A DNA stretch of 64,000 nucleotides from Nannobrachium achirus (lineage: Eukaryota > Chordata > Actinopteri > Myctophiformes > Myctophidae), in NCBI GenBank assembly GCA_963921795.1, contig OY997659.1, positions 27,375,903 through 27,439,902 on the forward strand, written 5' to 3'. This document shows positions 51,070 to 61,565 of the stretch, in pieces; positions within the stretch are counted from its first letter, which is position 1, and every line of letters starts with the position of its first letter. The notes under the pieces are model-generated. The model saw only the letters and a list, made by a program, of their open reading frames with translations, searched no databases and was not told the DNA's origin. A program made the position numbers and the translations under genes.

Positions 51070-51670
51070 ATATCTGTTCCCGATCTCCTCCCACTGGCTT
51101 CCCTGGCAGCCCACCAGGGAGAATGAATAAATAATGTGAAGGTGTGGTTGAATGTCTGGGATCCTGACTCAGGATTCTATTTCTCTGACAGAGAGCCTTG
51201 GATGGTGTCCGTTTCGGTTACCTAGCAACTTCCCCAGGAAAGTTGGAACAATCAAAGTGAACACACACCACACACACACACAACAAGACGAGACTCCTTT
51301 CTCCCCTGCGTCTTTGAAAAAAAAAACACAAAGATGATACTTTGCGTTACTGCAGGTCCCCCCCGCTGCCCAAATGTTAGGGTCTGGATGGTGAACATGA
51401 GATCCATTATCACATGCAAGTAATTTGACACTTGACTGGTATACCAACCGTGAAATTGAAGCCAAGTGCTTTCCCTTGTTTTGGAGTTCCCTCTCAAAGT
51501 GCATCTCTATGAAAACTGATACCCTCAATGATACTGATGACAAGAAACACCTTGATCAAGCAGAGATTCATAATAAATGTTCGTATTCATAATAATATGT
51601 GCATGTCATGAAACAATAACTGCAATGAGTGATAACTTTGTAGGGCCTATTTTCATGTGTGTTTCATGGT

Positions 51671-51681
51671 GCACGCGCACG

Positions 51682-51770
<89 letters not shown>

Positions 51771-51848
51771 TGTGCAATTATCCTTATTTTCATCACACAC
51801 ACAAGTAGTGTATGTATGTATGTGTGTATGTATATATATATATAAAAT

Positions 51849-51882
<34 letters not shown>

Positions 51883-51928
51883 ACGCACACACACACAAAT
51901 AGTTGTGTTTGTAGCACACGCACGCACG

Positions 51929-52023
<95 letters not shown>

Positions 52024-52031
52024 GCACACAC
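51671..52031. repeat. Cluster of three CA tracts
   Basis: Three CA runs (about 51685-51768, 51849-51897 and 51926-52019) with GCAC variants are separated by unique sequence. AAATAGTTGTGTTTGT follows two of them, suggesting local duplication. Confidence 0.95.
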
Positions 52032-52567
52032 AAATAGTTGTGTTTGTGAGTGTGCGTGTGTGTGATCAATCTAAAAAAAAAATGATTATTGTGTAAAAAA
52101 ACATTGCAGATGCCACAGAACCAACCCCATATCATAACTGACTGCAGAAACTTCTATTCCCACTGGACTTCAAGCTTCTCTGAATTCAGAAGGTTGACAT
52201 TTCTCTATAATAACTCCTAGTTTTGAGTGGTCTCGTGTAATATTGTAATATTTTTAAATATGGACTTTTGATAGGTTATTCATGAGCTGTATGCCACAAA
52301 TTCAAAACTTTAACAAAAAAGGTTTGAAATAATTCACTGAATGTGCAATGTATCTAGAATAATTGAAAGTTATCATTAAAGTTATCATTTCATTATTATC
52401 ATTAAAGTTTCAAAAATATATATTAAAGTTTCAAGAAAAACTATATCAAGCCAGCCACTGTGACACACCATAGAACCTGGTGGACACACACAGCAGGTGT
52501 GCAGCCTACATTTGAACAGTGTGTATGAGGGGAAGAATGCAGAGGGAGGGGATTTAAATGTACTTAC

Positions 52568-52690
52568 AACCAGCACCGACGTCCTGACAACCTCAGACAC
52601 GCTCTGCCTCAGCTCAGCCGCCGTGCCAGGTTTACTGAGACCCCGAGTAAACCTCCTGGTCTCCGGCTGTGGTGGGTGACTATTAGCCAT
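52568..52690 (-). CDS. dock9: dock9 canonical first coding exon
   Basis: It runs from ATG at 52690-52688 for 41 codons to donor GTAAGT (52562-52567), phase 0. The protein reads [20 protein letters not shown], then [16 protein letters not shown], then TSVLV. Human DOCK9 as I recall it reads [20 protein letters not shown] over the same stretch, so assignment to DOCK9 rather than DOCK10/11 is strong. Spliced to exon 2 it gives [18 protein letters not shown]. An in-frame TAA at 52738-52736 supports the chosen start. The exon sits in a CpG-richer stretch, as expected for a main promoter. The next exon is about 51 kb away. Confidence 0.96.
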
Positions 52691-53110
52691 GACCACCGAG
52701 TCACTAATTCTGACTGAGAGCCGATAAACTTTATATTAGCAGAAACGTAGAACGAAAATGAATCCGCTTCTTCTTCCACCCCGCTAGCACGGAGGACCAT
52801 GAGTTTGAAGTTGGACCATGTTGTGATATTATAGTTGTTGTTTTGGTGGTTGAATCAGTCCGCCGAGGTGTCCGACTCATAATGTTCACCTTAAAAAGTA
52901 AACACACGTTGCATTTTTCCGGAGCTGCTCCTACAGTACTTTTTAACTCTCCGCGTTGTCATGATAATAACTATTCTTGTCTAGCTGTCACCGTTTCATT
53001 ATCGCGGTCCCACCGCTTCAGCCCTGTGCTGTCTGAGAGAGGAGAGGCGCTCACACGGCACTCAGCAGCGTTGCCAGGTCTTGCGAGAGAAACAAGCACA
53101 AAAGAAGCAA
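52691..53110 (-). promoter_or_regulatory. dock9 main promoter / 5' UTR region
   Basis: Sequence directly upstream of the canonical ATG is visibly richer in CpG than the AT-rich flanks. A TATAAAG lies at 52735-52729, but only about 40 bp from the ATG, so it is doubtful as a functional TATA box. CpG enrichment fades at about 53.1 kb, where AT-rich sequence begins. The transcription start cannot be placed from sequence alone. Confidence 0.55.
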
Positions 53111-53310
53111 CTAGGTCACTTTAAAGTTTAAACCTTATTATGCATATATTATATTATATATTATAATGCATCGGGTCCCTTTGGGTCAGAGACCAATTTT
53201 TCGCAATTCATTATCAAATTGTTTCCGTTTCCTATGTAAAAAATATACATGCATCAACATTTAAAACCGTTTAAATTTTGTTAAATTTTGTTGTTTGTTA
53301 AAAGTGTAGG

Positions 53311-53425
53311 AAGTAGTGAAAATAGCCGATCTATAATCTCACAATGTGTTGCATCCTTTTAATATAACTCTATGGTTGCATTTGCGATGCGTTACGAGCT
53401 TGTAGATCTGCTATCTTCAAAAACG
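53311..53425. repeat. GATCTACAAGCTC hairpin core with long loop
   Basis: GTGAAAATAGCCGATCTATA and ATCTCACAATGTGTTGC are mirrored by GCGATGCGTTACGAGCTTGT and AGATCTGCTATCTTC. Confidence 0.7.
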
Positions 53426-53984
53426 TTTGAAATTAAATGTAGAATATTTGGACAATAGCCTATTTGGGCTCCCTCCCTGGATGGCACAAAACATTTGCAT
53501 GAAAATATTTGAGAAGTTGAACCACCGGTTGAAATCATAAAAAAATAAAAAATTGTCAAGCAAGCTCATAAGCAACTACACTTTAGAAATGCAACCACGT
53601 ATTATATATTTACAAGCAAATTCACAGAAAAAGCTTATATTAAGCGGACATGGCAACACTGGCACTCACTCCGCGACCCCGCCCCTCACCGGTTAGAAGC
53701 CTGCCCACTCCCAGGTTTTCTAGAATAGTTATGGACTTTGGAAAGCTGCCATGAATGAATGGATCAATATTTACAAACAGAAACACTGAAGAGAACCGTT
53801 ACATATTTATCATGAGAATACAACAGCCCATATGTGTTATCCAAAATGTTGTACATTGTAAGTGACATAAAAAATGATATAGTATTTGGTGTATTTTGAT
53901 ATATTTTGAAAGATATACGTTTTTAAACAAAACATTAGGTGGTATTTAGTTAAGTAACAAGACAATGTCAATAGCTAATCCACA

Positions 53985-54174
53985 CCTAGTTAATACACTA
54001 TCCGTCTGTCTTTCAATGTTATATGAGATACTTAAAGTGTGGTTCCTGTGGAAATAAGCCTCGGCTTTCTAGGATCTCCTTTTAGTTGACCTTGTACCAG
54101 TGATTTGTACTGTCATGAAACTGTACTTTTTTCTATTGCAAACTTCTAATAAATTCTTCAATCAATCAATCAAA
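53985..54174 (+). mobile_element. LINE 3' end, 5'-truncated, copy C
   Basis: It shares GGATCTCCTTTTAGTTGACC, GAAACTGTAC and AACTTCTAATAAATTCTTCA with copies at 1587-1760 and 27700-28229. It ends in CAAT repeats. It lies in the farp1-dock9 intergenic gap. Confidence 0.75.
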
Positions 54175-54279
54175 CCTCAAAGTTGTAGTCTATTGACATT
54201 TGACAGCAACAATTCCTTGAGCAATGATGCCATCTGTAGGTCACAGCCACTCACCTCTGGTACTGTTGTAAAACACTAT

Positions 54280-55435
54280 AGTCAGGGACCCACAGGCCCA
54301 AAAGCTCAAGGAATGGGGTGATACCTGTGATGTCTTGCCGTACTTTTTATTTCTGTTTTATCTATTAGTTTGGTCATTAAGGTCCACAGAATGACAGGCC
54401 TGCTCTGCCGGAAACATCGCGAAAAAAAGTTATGGCCATTTGTATATTCACTGTCCCATCGACTTCACTATACAGGAAAAGAAAAATATTAAAAAAAGAA
54501 AATAAATTTGCTTTAACTCATATGCTGCCATTTAACAATACCTTCGTACTCTTTAACTGCCATTCGTCTCCATAGACTTCCATGTAATTCATAGTGCACG
54601 GATCATGCACACCCATGCCTAGATAATGCACCACGTGTGTCCACATTGCTCACAGCTTTCAAACAAAAAAATCCGAATGGAAATCCGTTCAGGCATTCAT
54701 GAGATAGCAGCCATTATGTTTTACACTGTTGTGAGCTTGGAGGTCTGCTACCTGAGTTGTATGGGGGTTGTATGGGGGTTAAACAAGCAATTTCGCTATC
54801 ATGCCTACTAACGTTTTTGGGGTCCCAAAACATTTTTTGAAAAATTTTTTTTTTTGATTTTTTTGATTTTTTTTTTTTTTTTTTTCAAAATGGCGGAAAT
54901 TCTCGGGTTCCTCGGGCGTGGCAGGGAGGGACATCGCGAAATTCTCGGGTTCCTCGGGTTTGGCAGGGTATGAGTTAAGTAGCATGTGAGGGGTCAAGGG
55001 GTTCTTCATGATTCTGAATCCATTGCAAGCATTTGTTTTGCATGAAAAACATTCCTAGGGCAAAATAGCGGCCCACCAAAACTGTAAAAAGTGAAGATCT
55101 TTTGATGACTCATCACTTTTAACAATTTTGGGGGGCCAAAATTTAGCCCAAGGAATGTTTTTCATGCAAAACAAATGCTTGCAATGGATTCAGAATCATG
55201 AAGAACCTCTAGTTAGACCTCTCACATGCTACTTAAAGCACATTAATTTTTTGTATTATTTTCCTGTATAGTGAAGTCGATGGGACAGTGAATTTTCGCG
55301 ATGTTTCCGGCAGAGCAGGCCTCTCATTCTGTGGACCTTAATGACCAAACTAATAGATAAAACAGAAATAAAAAGTACGGCAGAACATCACTGGTCCTCT
55401 CCCATTATCAGGGACTGGGTCCCTGACTACTACTA
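54280..55435. mobile_element. Foldback element with nested inverted arms
   Basis: The outer arms start TAGTCAGGGACCCA on the left and mirror TGGGTCCCTGACTA on the right. Further in, GCCGTACTTTTTATTTCTGT and GGCCTGCTCTGCCGGAAACA are mirrored near 55295-55382. An inner hairpin (about 54976-55072 with 55128-55235) shares GATTCTGAATCCATTGCAAG and relates to 20391-20775. The left arm is split by the TTAA insertion at 54517-54974. It occupies about a quarter of the gap between farp1 and dock9. Confidence 0.83.
54517..54974. mobile_element. TTAA-flanked element, copy 2, nested in foldback
   Basis: TTAA lies at 54513-54516 and 54975-54978. The termini CTCATATGCTGCC and GGCAGGGTATGAG are inverted. 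The interior matches 1112-1551. The uninterrupted GCTTTAAGTAGC at about 20560, and the right arm at about 55232, show the site before insertion. Confidence 0.85.
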
Positions 55436-57262
55436 CAGTTCAAATAAGGATTTCCTTGCTTGTATTTCTATTGAGTTCCAGCCTGCTTTGAGAAAAGCGT
55501 TTATAAACCCAAACAACAAAGGGTTTTCCTTCTTCTGTGTTAACTTTGCTCTACAAAAAACATGTTTATTACCTGAGCATATTTGATTAGGACCCACAGA
55601 GTTCTCTTCAGAGCCGGTCTAGTGGTCCAATGAAAATGAATGAAAAAAGTATTGCAGGAAAACTATTTTTTTAAAGATTGACTTTATTCCATAGTGGATA
55701 TTAAACATGGTTTAGATAAGGATATGGATGGCGATAGATCATTGATTTCATACATGAGACTGAACAGACGCAAATACAAAGGTATGCATAATGTTACAGT
55801 TATTAATACTTACCCTAACCCAAAATTAAGAAAAACATAATTATTATGATTGTACTTCATATGCGGCATCTGAGCTGTTTTCATCTGCATAGTAGGATGT
55901 CATCACAAATAGTATTAACCAGTAATTTCCAACTATATATCCATTATCCACCAAGGTGATATGGGCGAAAACATCAACATCTTGTGACCATGTAGTACAA
56001 TGAAATCCACAACAAATGTAAGTTAAAATGAGGTTTTTATTGCTTTCATTTCCAAAGAGCTCTCTGTTGTCTGGAAAATAAAACAGCAATTCAAAGGAGA
56101 ACTGAGGATTTTCCTTCTAAAATGCTACACTGCAAAACCCTGTCATATGCATATTTCCATTCATTTTGGACCCATAAAAGATCACTTATATAAGGGAGGC
56201 AGCCGAGTCCAGTGAGGGCAATGGCGCTTGGAACTGAAAGTTTACATTTTGTTTCACACATAATCTTTAAAGCTTTCCTTTACAGTTTCCTTCATAACAC
56301 ACAGATTATGAACATCTCTCACATTTTCTCATACAGCTGAAAGTGGATTTCAACTTCAGACTTCATACAAAATAAAGAAAAAACGAATACAACAAAGATC
56401 AGCAAATAGGAATATTCACTTAGAATGTTATTAGTGGTGATGATACGGTAGCTATCCTGGTCACTTTGTGATCAATCCTAGAGTTATGTTGATACTGTAA
56501 TACAACAAAATAGTTTAATATCTCGATTTTACAACACTTTTTTCATGAGAACACACTGCATCGGTGTGAACTCAACATCTACCTTTTAAGGGTGACCTGT
56601 TTTACATGAAGTTTAAAATCTCATAATTAGAAGACCCTCTTTATCACCATTGTAATAAAATAGCATTAGAAAGTCCAGGACATTGATAAAAATCAGTTTG
56701 GCACTGCAGATATAAGGATATTTAAAAGCAGCCATTTTGAACGCATAGACAAAAAACGTGTGATAATGTAGTGATAGTTTAACCATCTAAGAAAAAAATG
56801 TTTGAATTATCTATACCAACGTGTTTTCTGCTGTAAAAATAACCAATGACAAAATGTAAAACCAGAAATATAGGAAGTGGTTCAGACCGTTAGAAAACAG
56901 TATAAAATGACATCCTAAAAAAGAGGTTTCAGAGTTGAATAAAAATGCCAAAAAATGCAGTCTCTGATGCAGTCTAAACCAGCGGACATGTCACCATTAA
57001 AGCATTAAAAAGCACCAAAAGTGCATGGACACTGCTCAGTGTACAAATGTCCTAGATATGTGTAGAAAAGAAAAAACCGACAGTCCGGAAACAGATGTGA
57101 GTGGCAACAGAGTTCCAAGCTCAAAGGGGTAGAAGAAGCCGCCCATCTGAGCCTGGGCTCAGGGGTCAGAGAGGGTGGTTTCCTACCCCAAAAGAGGCCA
57201 CATCCCTGGCTGGGACAGTATGTTTTGGGACGGGTGGGTGGGTGGTAGTGTATGGAGAAGAC
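55436..57262 (-). other. Probable farp1 3' UTR and downstream intergenic DNA
   Basis: AT-rich sequence follows the farp1 stop on the minus strand. No host exon was recognised. The best poly(A) signal is AATAAA at 56041-56036, giving a 3' UTR of about 1.2 kb; a second AATAAA is at 55688-55683. The small open frames here are not protein-like. Confidence 0.55.
56036..56041 (-). terminator. Candidate farp1 polyadenylation signal (AATAAA)
   Basis: The canonical hexamer on the minus strand is followed downstream by a GT-rich stretch (TGTTGATGTTTTCG, rc of about 55970). An alternative hexamer at 55688-55683 would extend the UTR by about 350 bp. Confidence 0.45.
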
Positions 57263-57344
57263 TCAGTGAGGATGGGGCTCTTTCCGGTTCAAGATGCGGG
57301 TACGACTGGAGGAGACCGTGGCACTGCGAATTACCTCCATCCAC
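57263..57344 (-). CDS. farp1: farp1 last coding exon (PH2 end and C-terminus)
   Basis: It starts after acceptor CAG at 57347-57345 and completes an Arg codon with the previous exon. It then reads WMEVIRSATVSSSRTRIL and NRKEPHPH before TGA (57265-57263). Human FARP1 as I recall it has RWMEVIRSATSSASRP here, ending in a tail of similar length; FARP2 diverges after WMEVI. The Trp is the conserved Trp of the last helix of a PH domain. The acceptor is preceded by an unbroken run of 12 C (G run 57347-57359 on plus), a slippage-prone tract that forms the polypyrimidine tract. Confidence 0.94.
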
Positions 57345-57435
57345 CTGGGGGGGGGGGGGAGGAAGAGATGTGGTCAGTTCACCAAACATTACTTTTTTTG
57401 TTGCATGGACACTGCTGGATGGATCTATACTATAC

Positions 57436-57587
57436 CTTTCAAATGTGTATTCACTCTCAGATCGGAAATAGTAGACGTGGGACTTGAAATGCAGTTTGAA
57501 GACATAGTCCTTGTGGATGTTCTCTGAATCTGAGGGCACTGTGACTGAATATCCCAGTAGAGGAAGACTGGCAAGTGGATAATCATC
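57436..57587 (-). CDS. farp1: farp1 exon: PH2 core
   Basis: 152 bp, phase 0 start and phase 2 end, bounded by acceptor GCCAG and donor GTATAG. It reads DDYPLASLPLLGYSV, then PSDSENIHKDYVFKLHF, then KSHVYYFRSESEYTFE. This is the central beta-sheet of the second PH domain, nearly identical to human FARP1/FARP2. DDYPLASLP is closer to FARP2 and SENIHKDYVFKLHFKSHVYYF to FARP1, so this exon alone would not separate the paralogues. Confidence 0.97.
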
Positions 57588-58104
57588 CTGGCAAGACAAA
57601 ACAGATCAATGGTTTCAGACATGGCTATGATCAGTTTCATCTGCAAATATCAATAAAAAGAACGACACACGCATCAGTTGTCATGAACCAAAAACTAATG
57701 CTATCCTGTGTTTCACACTTACTGCTGTCGCTGCTACAACACCAGAATTTACCCAGCTTATTTAGCTTAGTATTATCTTTTCTGATTCAATCTCGTCTGT
57801 AAGACTTTAAGCCAAATTGTTTGTTAATTTGACAAACAATAAGTTGTAAAATAGCTGTTTGGAAGCATTATACAGTGTTCTCCCCCCTCAATAGTTATTT
57901 TCGACTGATTACATCTGCAACACATTTCTGAGTAATACAGCTATTGAGTGTGATTTCCAATTAATAAAGCCACATGGGAAAGTGCAAAAACCTCTAAATA
58001 TGGCAGGCAGATTTGACATTCTACATTGAGCTGTGATGTTCTTGGGCAGAAAAGAGTAAATACTGGAAAGGAGAATAAATGTGGCAGCAGGTAGGTGTCC
58101 TCAC

Positions 58105-58212
58105 CTGGTACGTCTTGTAGAAAAACAAGCTGAAGTTGGTGAAGACCACCCAGAGCTTCTGCCAACCGTTGCTGTTCTTGAACTTCCTCAATAGGTTTCC
58201 CGACAGCTGATT
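58105..58212 (-). CDS. farp1: farp1 exon: PH2 start
   Basis: 108 bp, 36 codons, phase 0 at both ends, with acceptor TGTAG and donor GTGAGG. It reads NQLSGNLLRKFKNSNG, then WQKLWVVFTNFSLFFYKTYQ. It forms the first strands of the second PH domain, including the basic RKFKN loop that in PH domains faces phosphoinositides. In human FARP1 as recalled the segment NQLSGNLLRKFKNSNGWQKL follows VDFSIAVE directly, which makes the exon at 58827-58961 optional. Confidence 0.97.
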
Positions 58213-58826
58213 CTACAGAGGGCGAAAAATAAATAAAAATAAATCAATGACAAGCTACAACTAATAGGCAAATTCTGTACAACATGACTTGGATATATTG
58301 GTATGCATTTTTGACTAAAACATGCAAAGTCTTTTCTATAATTATCAAAGGCCCAGGAAATCTACTTTGATACACCTGCTACACTGTGTGACAATCTGAA
58401 AGGCAAATACAGCTATATCAACAAGTAGTCTCCATGCTGTGTAACTGAACTGAGAATACGTTTCTTGTTGTACAGAGAATATTTTTCTTGTGGTACATGT
58501 ACCGGTACTTGATAACTGCTATTGACAATGTATCAGCTGTCAACTGAATACTACCTACTACCTACCTACTTTTGCCCTAATGCTGCGAGTCAAAAGTAAC
58601 ATGATATAATGTAATATAAAACCAATCACGGATCTACATAAAATGTGGCTCGGGAGTAACAGAATTGAAAGCATAAATTATGTCTATGAAGCACTTTATA
58701 ACTCGGTTTAAAAATAAAATACAAATAAAACAAATACTGAAGAGCCATACAAATAAAGTGCATTATCAAGAACTACAGTTTTGTGTGCAGAGCGGCCCTC
58801 CTCCTGTCTGCCCCTGGCTCTTTTAC

Positions 58827-58961
58827 CTCTAGACTTGTGCAGGATTCACTAAAGGAGAGGCTCTGAACTCGGTACCAGCAGATAAGGGCCAGAGGCACAG
58901 GTCCCTGGCCACTGGCGGGCCCCACCACGGGGGCCACACTCTCATTGACTGGGCTAGGCTC
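58827..58961 (-). CDS. farp1: farp1 putative cassette exon between PH1 and PH2
   Basis: An open block of 45 codons in phase 0 at both ends, with acceptor TAGAG after a long pyrimidine tract (rc of about 58990-59040) and donor GTAAAA. It reads EPSPVNESVAPVVGPASG, then GPVPLALICWYRVQSLSF, then SESCTSLE. Skipping it leaves the frame intact, as expected for a cassette. Composition is protein-like, and SVAP, CWYR and SLSFSESC look non-random. An alternative acceptor two bases upstream (TAG at 58966-58964) would break the frame. I do not recall an equivalent in human FARP1 and cannot show transcription; it could be a minor or neural isoform or a chance open frame. Confidence 0.5.
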
Positions 58962-60096
58962 CTCTACCATGGATGATGCACAGATGCACGGGGGCGGGAG
59001 ATAGAGGAGGAAGAAAAGAAAGACAGGGAAGGAGGGAAAGGAAGGACAGAAACAGAAGCTGAGTAGGTGTCACACGTGCATGCAGTGCAAGGGACAACAC
59101 GGGGGCCGACGGTGTGTCCAGGCAAGGCTGTGAAGAGGACGTGGTTACCACGAGAGCAGAACACGATCTGAACCATATCCGTATGGCAGTCATTTTGTTT
59201 TTACGCCATACTCGAGATGGGAACCTGGGAAGCCCCATCCCGAGCACGACGCCACGACTAAGACATAAGAACAAAATGGCCACCGTATGAATATGGTCAA
59301 TGGCTGGGCTGTAACCATGCTACATCCCAAGCGCGATCAGTTCTGATATTATGAGATGATGACATCTAGCACACATCTACATACTATTTATAAATACAGA
59401 CAGTCAGAGGGAAAAGGAGGACAAGAACCACAGAGGAAAGACACAGTTGAGGTTTAGAGAACAATGTCACGCCAGTTACCATTCCCCCCTCCAAAAAAAA
59501 AAGAAGTACATTGGTGGGAACAGCAATTCTGCAGTGCAGCTCACCGTGTCCATGAGCGAAAAATGCATTATGATATAAATACATATTCATAATGCACAAG
59601 ACCAAACAGTTCATATCTGTATCAAATGGGAAGTTTATTAGCTCACAGAATCTGAAATACAGATGTTTTACGAGCCTGCTTATTAAACATAGACTATACT
59701 GTTACACAGTAACAGTATAGCAGTCTGTAGTCATCTTTGTTCCCTTCTTTGTTTGTGTGAATATTTATTTTGATCATTGATATCATCGCTGTTTTTGTGT
59801 GTGTGTGTTCTTCTTTCTCTTTTATGTTTTACGCTTTGAAAAAAAAACAACTGAAAACTAATAGAGAAAGTGATACACAAGCGATGAGATCAGCGCAGCT
59901 CAGACAGTGTGTGGGAGGATACAGCACTGAAGGATGCTGTTCCCACCAGACAGGTTACATAGTACACCACGCTAAACCAAGAGAGGAGATACAGCACACA
60001 CTCCAGATACAGAGACAAGGGAGAGAACAGAGTAGTAAGGGACAGAGGGGGCAGGTTCCGAGGTTAAGGCTGAGGTTTATTTCTTTGTGCCGGTAC

Positions 60097-60260
60097 CTCC
60101 ACAGCTATGCTAAAGTCCACCATGGACACACTGGTGTTCCTGTGCCAGCACACATGCACCGTGGTGTTACCACGGTGTGGGGTGGGCTTCTCCAGGGAGC
60201 TGCGCGACGTGGTCATGTCGTCCTCGGACTCCGCCTCCACCGAGGAGTCCTCTGGGCATT
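60097..60260 (-). CDS. farp1: farp1 exon: acidic inter-PH linker
   Basis: 164 bp, starting after acceptor TTTCCCAG (60261 upward), ending GTG GAG before donor GTACCG, phase 0 end. With one base from the previous exon it reads K-CPEDSSVEAESEDDMTT, then SRSSLEKPTPHRGNTTVH, then VCWHRNTSVSMVDFSIAVE. Human FARP1 as recalled has DNKSPDEATAADQESEDD, RTSLERQAPHRGNT and HVCWHRNTSVSMVDF here, so both the start point and the paralogue are supported. An upstream TAG acceptor-like site at 60286-60284 would create an early TGA and is rejected. Serine- and acid-rich sequence suggests a flexible, phosphorylatable linker. Confidence 0.95.
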
Positions 60261-60336
60261 CTGGGAAAGTCATGAGGCTGTTACTACAAGAAAAATGACT
60301 TGGGACGATGTGGGAGCAAAAACTAAAACAAAAAAC

Positions 60337-60340
<4 letters not shown>

Positions 60341-60371
<31 letters not shown>
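60341..60371. repeat. (CA)15 microsatellite in farp1 intron
   Basis: A short CA run about 80 bp upstream (transcript sense) of the linker exon acceptor. Confidence 0.97.
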
Positions 60372-60376
<5 letters not shown>

Positions 60377-61045
60377 CATGCATGTGCAGTCTTATGTCGT
60401 CGCTGGTGGGTGGAAACCTTGTGTGTTCAAAATATTTACTTTGCAGGAAAAGGAAAAAGAAAGAAAAAACCCTGAGTTCTCGTACATTATTATTTAGTCA
60501 CAAGCTCTTGCTAATACTTTTCATAAATACTAAGCACAGACAGATGTAATCACTTTCAAACCTGTTGTCCCTATTTTGGGCGTGCCATCAAATACAAGAA
60601 TTGTAAAAAAATAAAATAGAAAATAGTAGATCTACAAGTCACGTTTTTATAAAAAACATACAAATACAAATGGAGACACAAGGTCTCTGCCTACAGAGAT
60701 GCTATACTGTATTTATATCACTATTTAAAACAGTTATATTCATACTGATGACTGGATAAGTCCATTTTGAATTCGCGCACAGTGCTTAGGCTGTAATTTA
60801 ACTAGTATTTATAGGGGTATTCCCAGAATGGGAATGGTTTGACTGTAATATCCATTTAGTCTTGGTTATGTGAGAGAAAAGTGTCGTGCATCAAAATGAA
60901 CAGATCCACACGCTTGTGACGGGTTGTGTGAGCTTGTAGCTCTGCTATTTTTGTTCAAACAAACAGAATAATTCCACCATGTTGCGTGTGTGGGAACCAG
61001 CCGGGTGGTTAATGTGCATGTGCAGTATGTACTGTACCAACTTAC

Positions 61046-61158
61046 TGTTTTCAATCAGACTGCTGGCCAGCAGGTCAGAGGTAGGGCCGTTGCTGCTCTC
61101 TGCCATGTCTATTGCCATTTTGATGTCTTCCATCCACTTCTCCATCTCGGACAGAGAG
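61046..61158 (-). CDS. farp1: farp1 exon: PH1 C-terminal helix
   Basis: 113 bp, with acceptor TTTAG and donor GTAAGT, phases 2 to 1. It reads SLSEMEKWMEDIKMAID, then MAESSNGPTSDLLASS, then LIEN. MEKWMEDI is the amphipathic C-terminal helix of the first PH domain with its conserved Trp. Human FARP1 as recalled has SEMEKWVEDIQMAIDLAEKS followed by a variable linker, which fits the divergence after MAE here. Confidence 0.96.
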
Positions 61159-61212
61159 CTAAAGACACACATATGGATACAGGGGCTCAGAGTGGACAAA
61201 GATACTGTATAC

Positions 61213-61565
61213 CATTGGTTTACAAAGTGGGGTCCAGGGACCCCCAGGGGTCCTTGAGGGAGTTCCAGGGGGTCCCCAGCTAAATGATAGTTAGGAACCA
61301 AATGGACCCTTATGGGTCTGTAACTCAGAGAGTGTACAAATGGAACCCGTTAGGGTCCATTTGGTTTCATTTGTACACTCTCTGAGTTAAATTAACAGAG
61401 GGTCTCAGCGATAGGAATGGCATTAAATGGGGGTTTAATGCATGTCAAACTGGGGGTCCTTGAAATTAAAATGGTTGGTAATCACTGCTAGAGCCGTGAA
61501 AATCATCGGGATCCGCAGGCTAATAATTCTTTTGTCCTTGACATGTAAAAGTTTGAGAACCACCG
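61213..61565. mobile_element. Non-autonomous hAT in farp1 intron, perfect 8-bp TSD
   Basis: It starts CATTGGTTTACAAAGTGGGG and ends AAAGTTTGAGAACCACCG. CTGTATAC is duplicated at 61205-61212 and 61566-61573. An internal palindrome (AGAGTGTACAAATGGAACCC with its mirror) lies at about 61328-61388. The left end lies about 50 bp upstream of the acceptor of the exon at 61046-61158. Confidence 0.92.

Noticed and set aside
51577..52135. Open frames of 140-160 codons on both strands
   Set aside because: They are translations of CA/TG dinucleotide tracts (TH or CV repeats) and have no protein character. The same applies near 2.0, 5.5, 16.5, 30.1, 37.9 and 45.3 kb.
52729..52735. TATAAAG as the dock9 TATA box
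   Set aside because: It lies about 40 bp from the start codon, leaving almost no 5' UTR, in a CpG-richer region where TATA-less initiation is more likely. Mentioned only as doubtful.
55844..56089. Minus-strand 81-codon frame downstream of farp1
   Set aside because: No recognisable domain, and it lies across the probable 3' UTR end and AATAAA signal; likely chance.
57101..57487. Plus-strand open frame of 128 codons
   Set aside because: Antisense to the last two farp1 exons and their C-rich acceptor tract; no splice or homology support.
60284..60289. TTGTAG as the acceptor of the farp1 linker exon
   Set aside because: In the phase required by the previous exon it gives a TGA within a few codons; TTTCCCAG at 60261-60268 restores the conserved protein.
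59770..60549. Plus-strand open frame of 259 codons
   Set aside because: It runs antisense across the farp1 linker exon and a CA tract. Composition is not protein-like, and the minus-strand exon with splice sites explains the coding potential.
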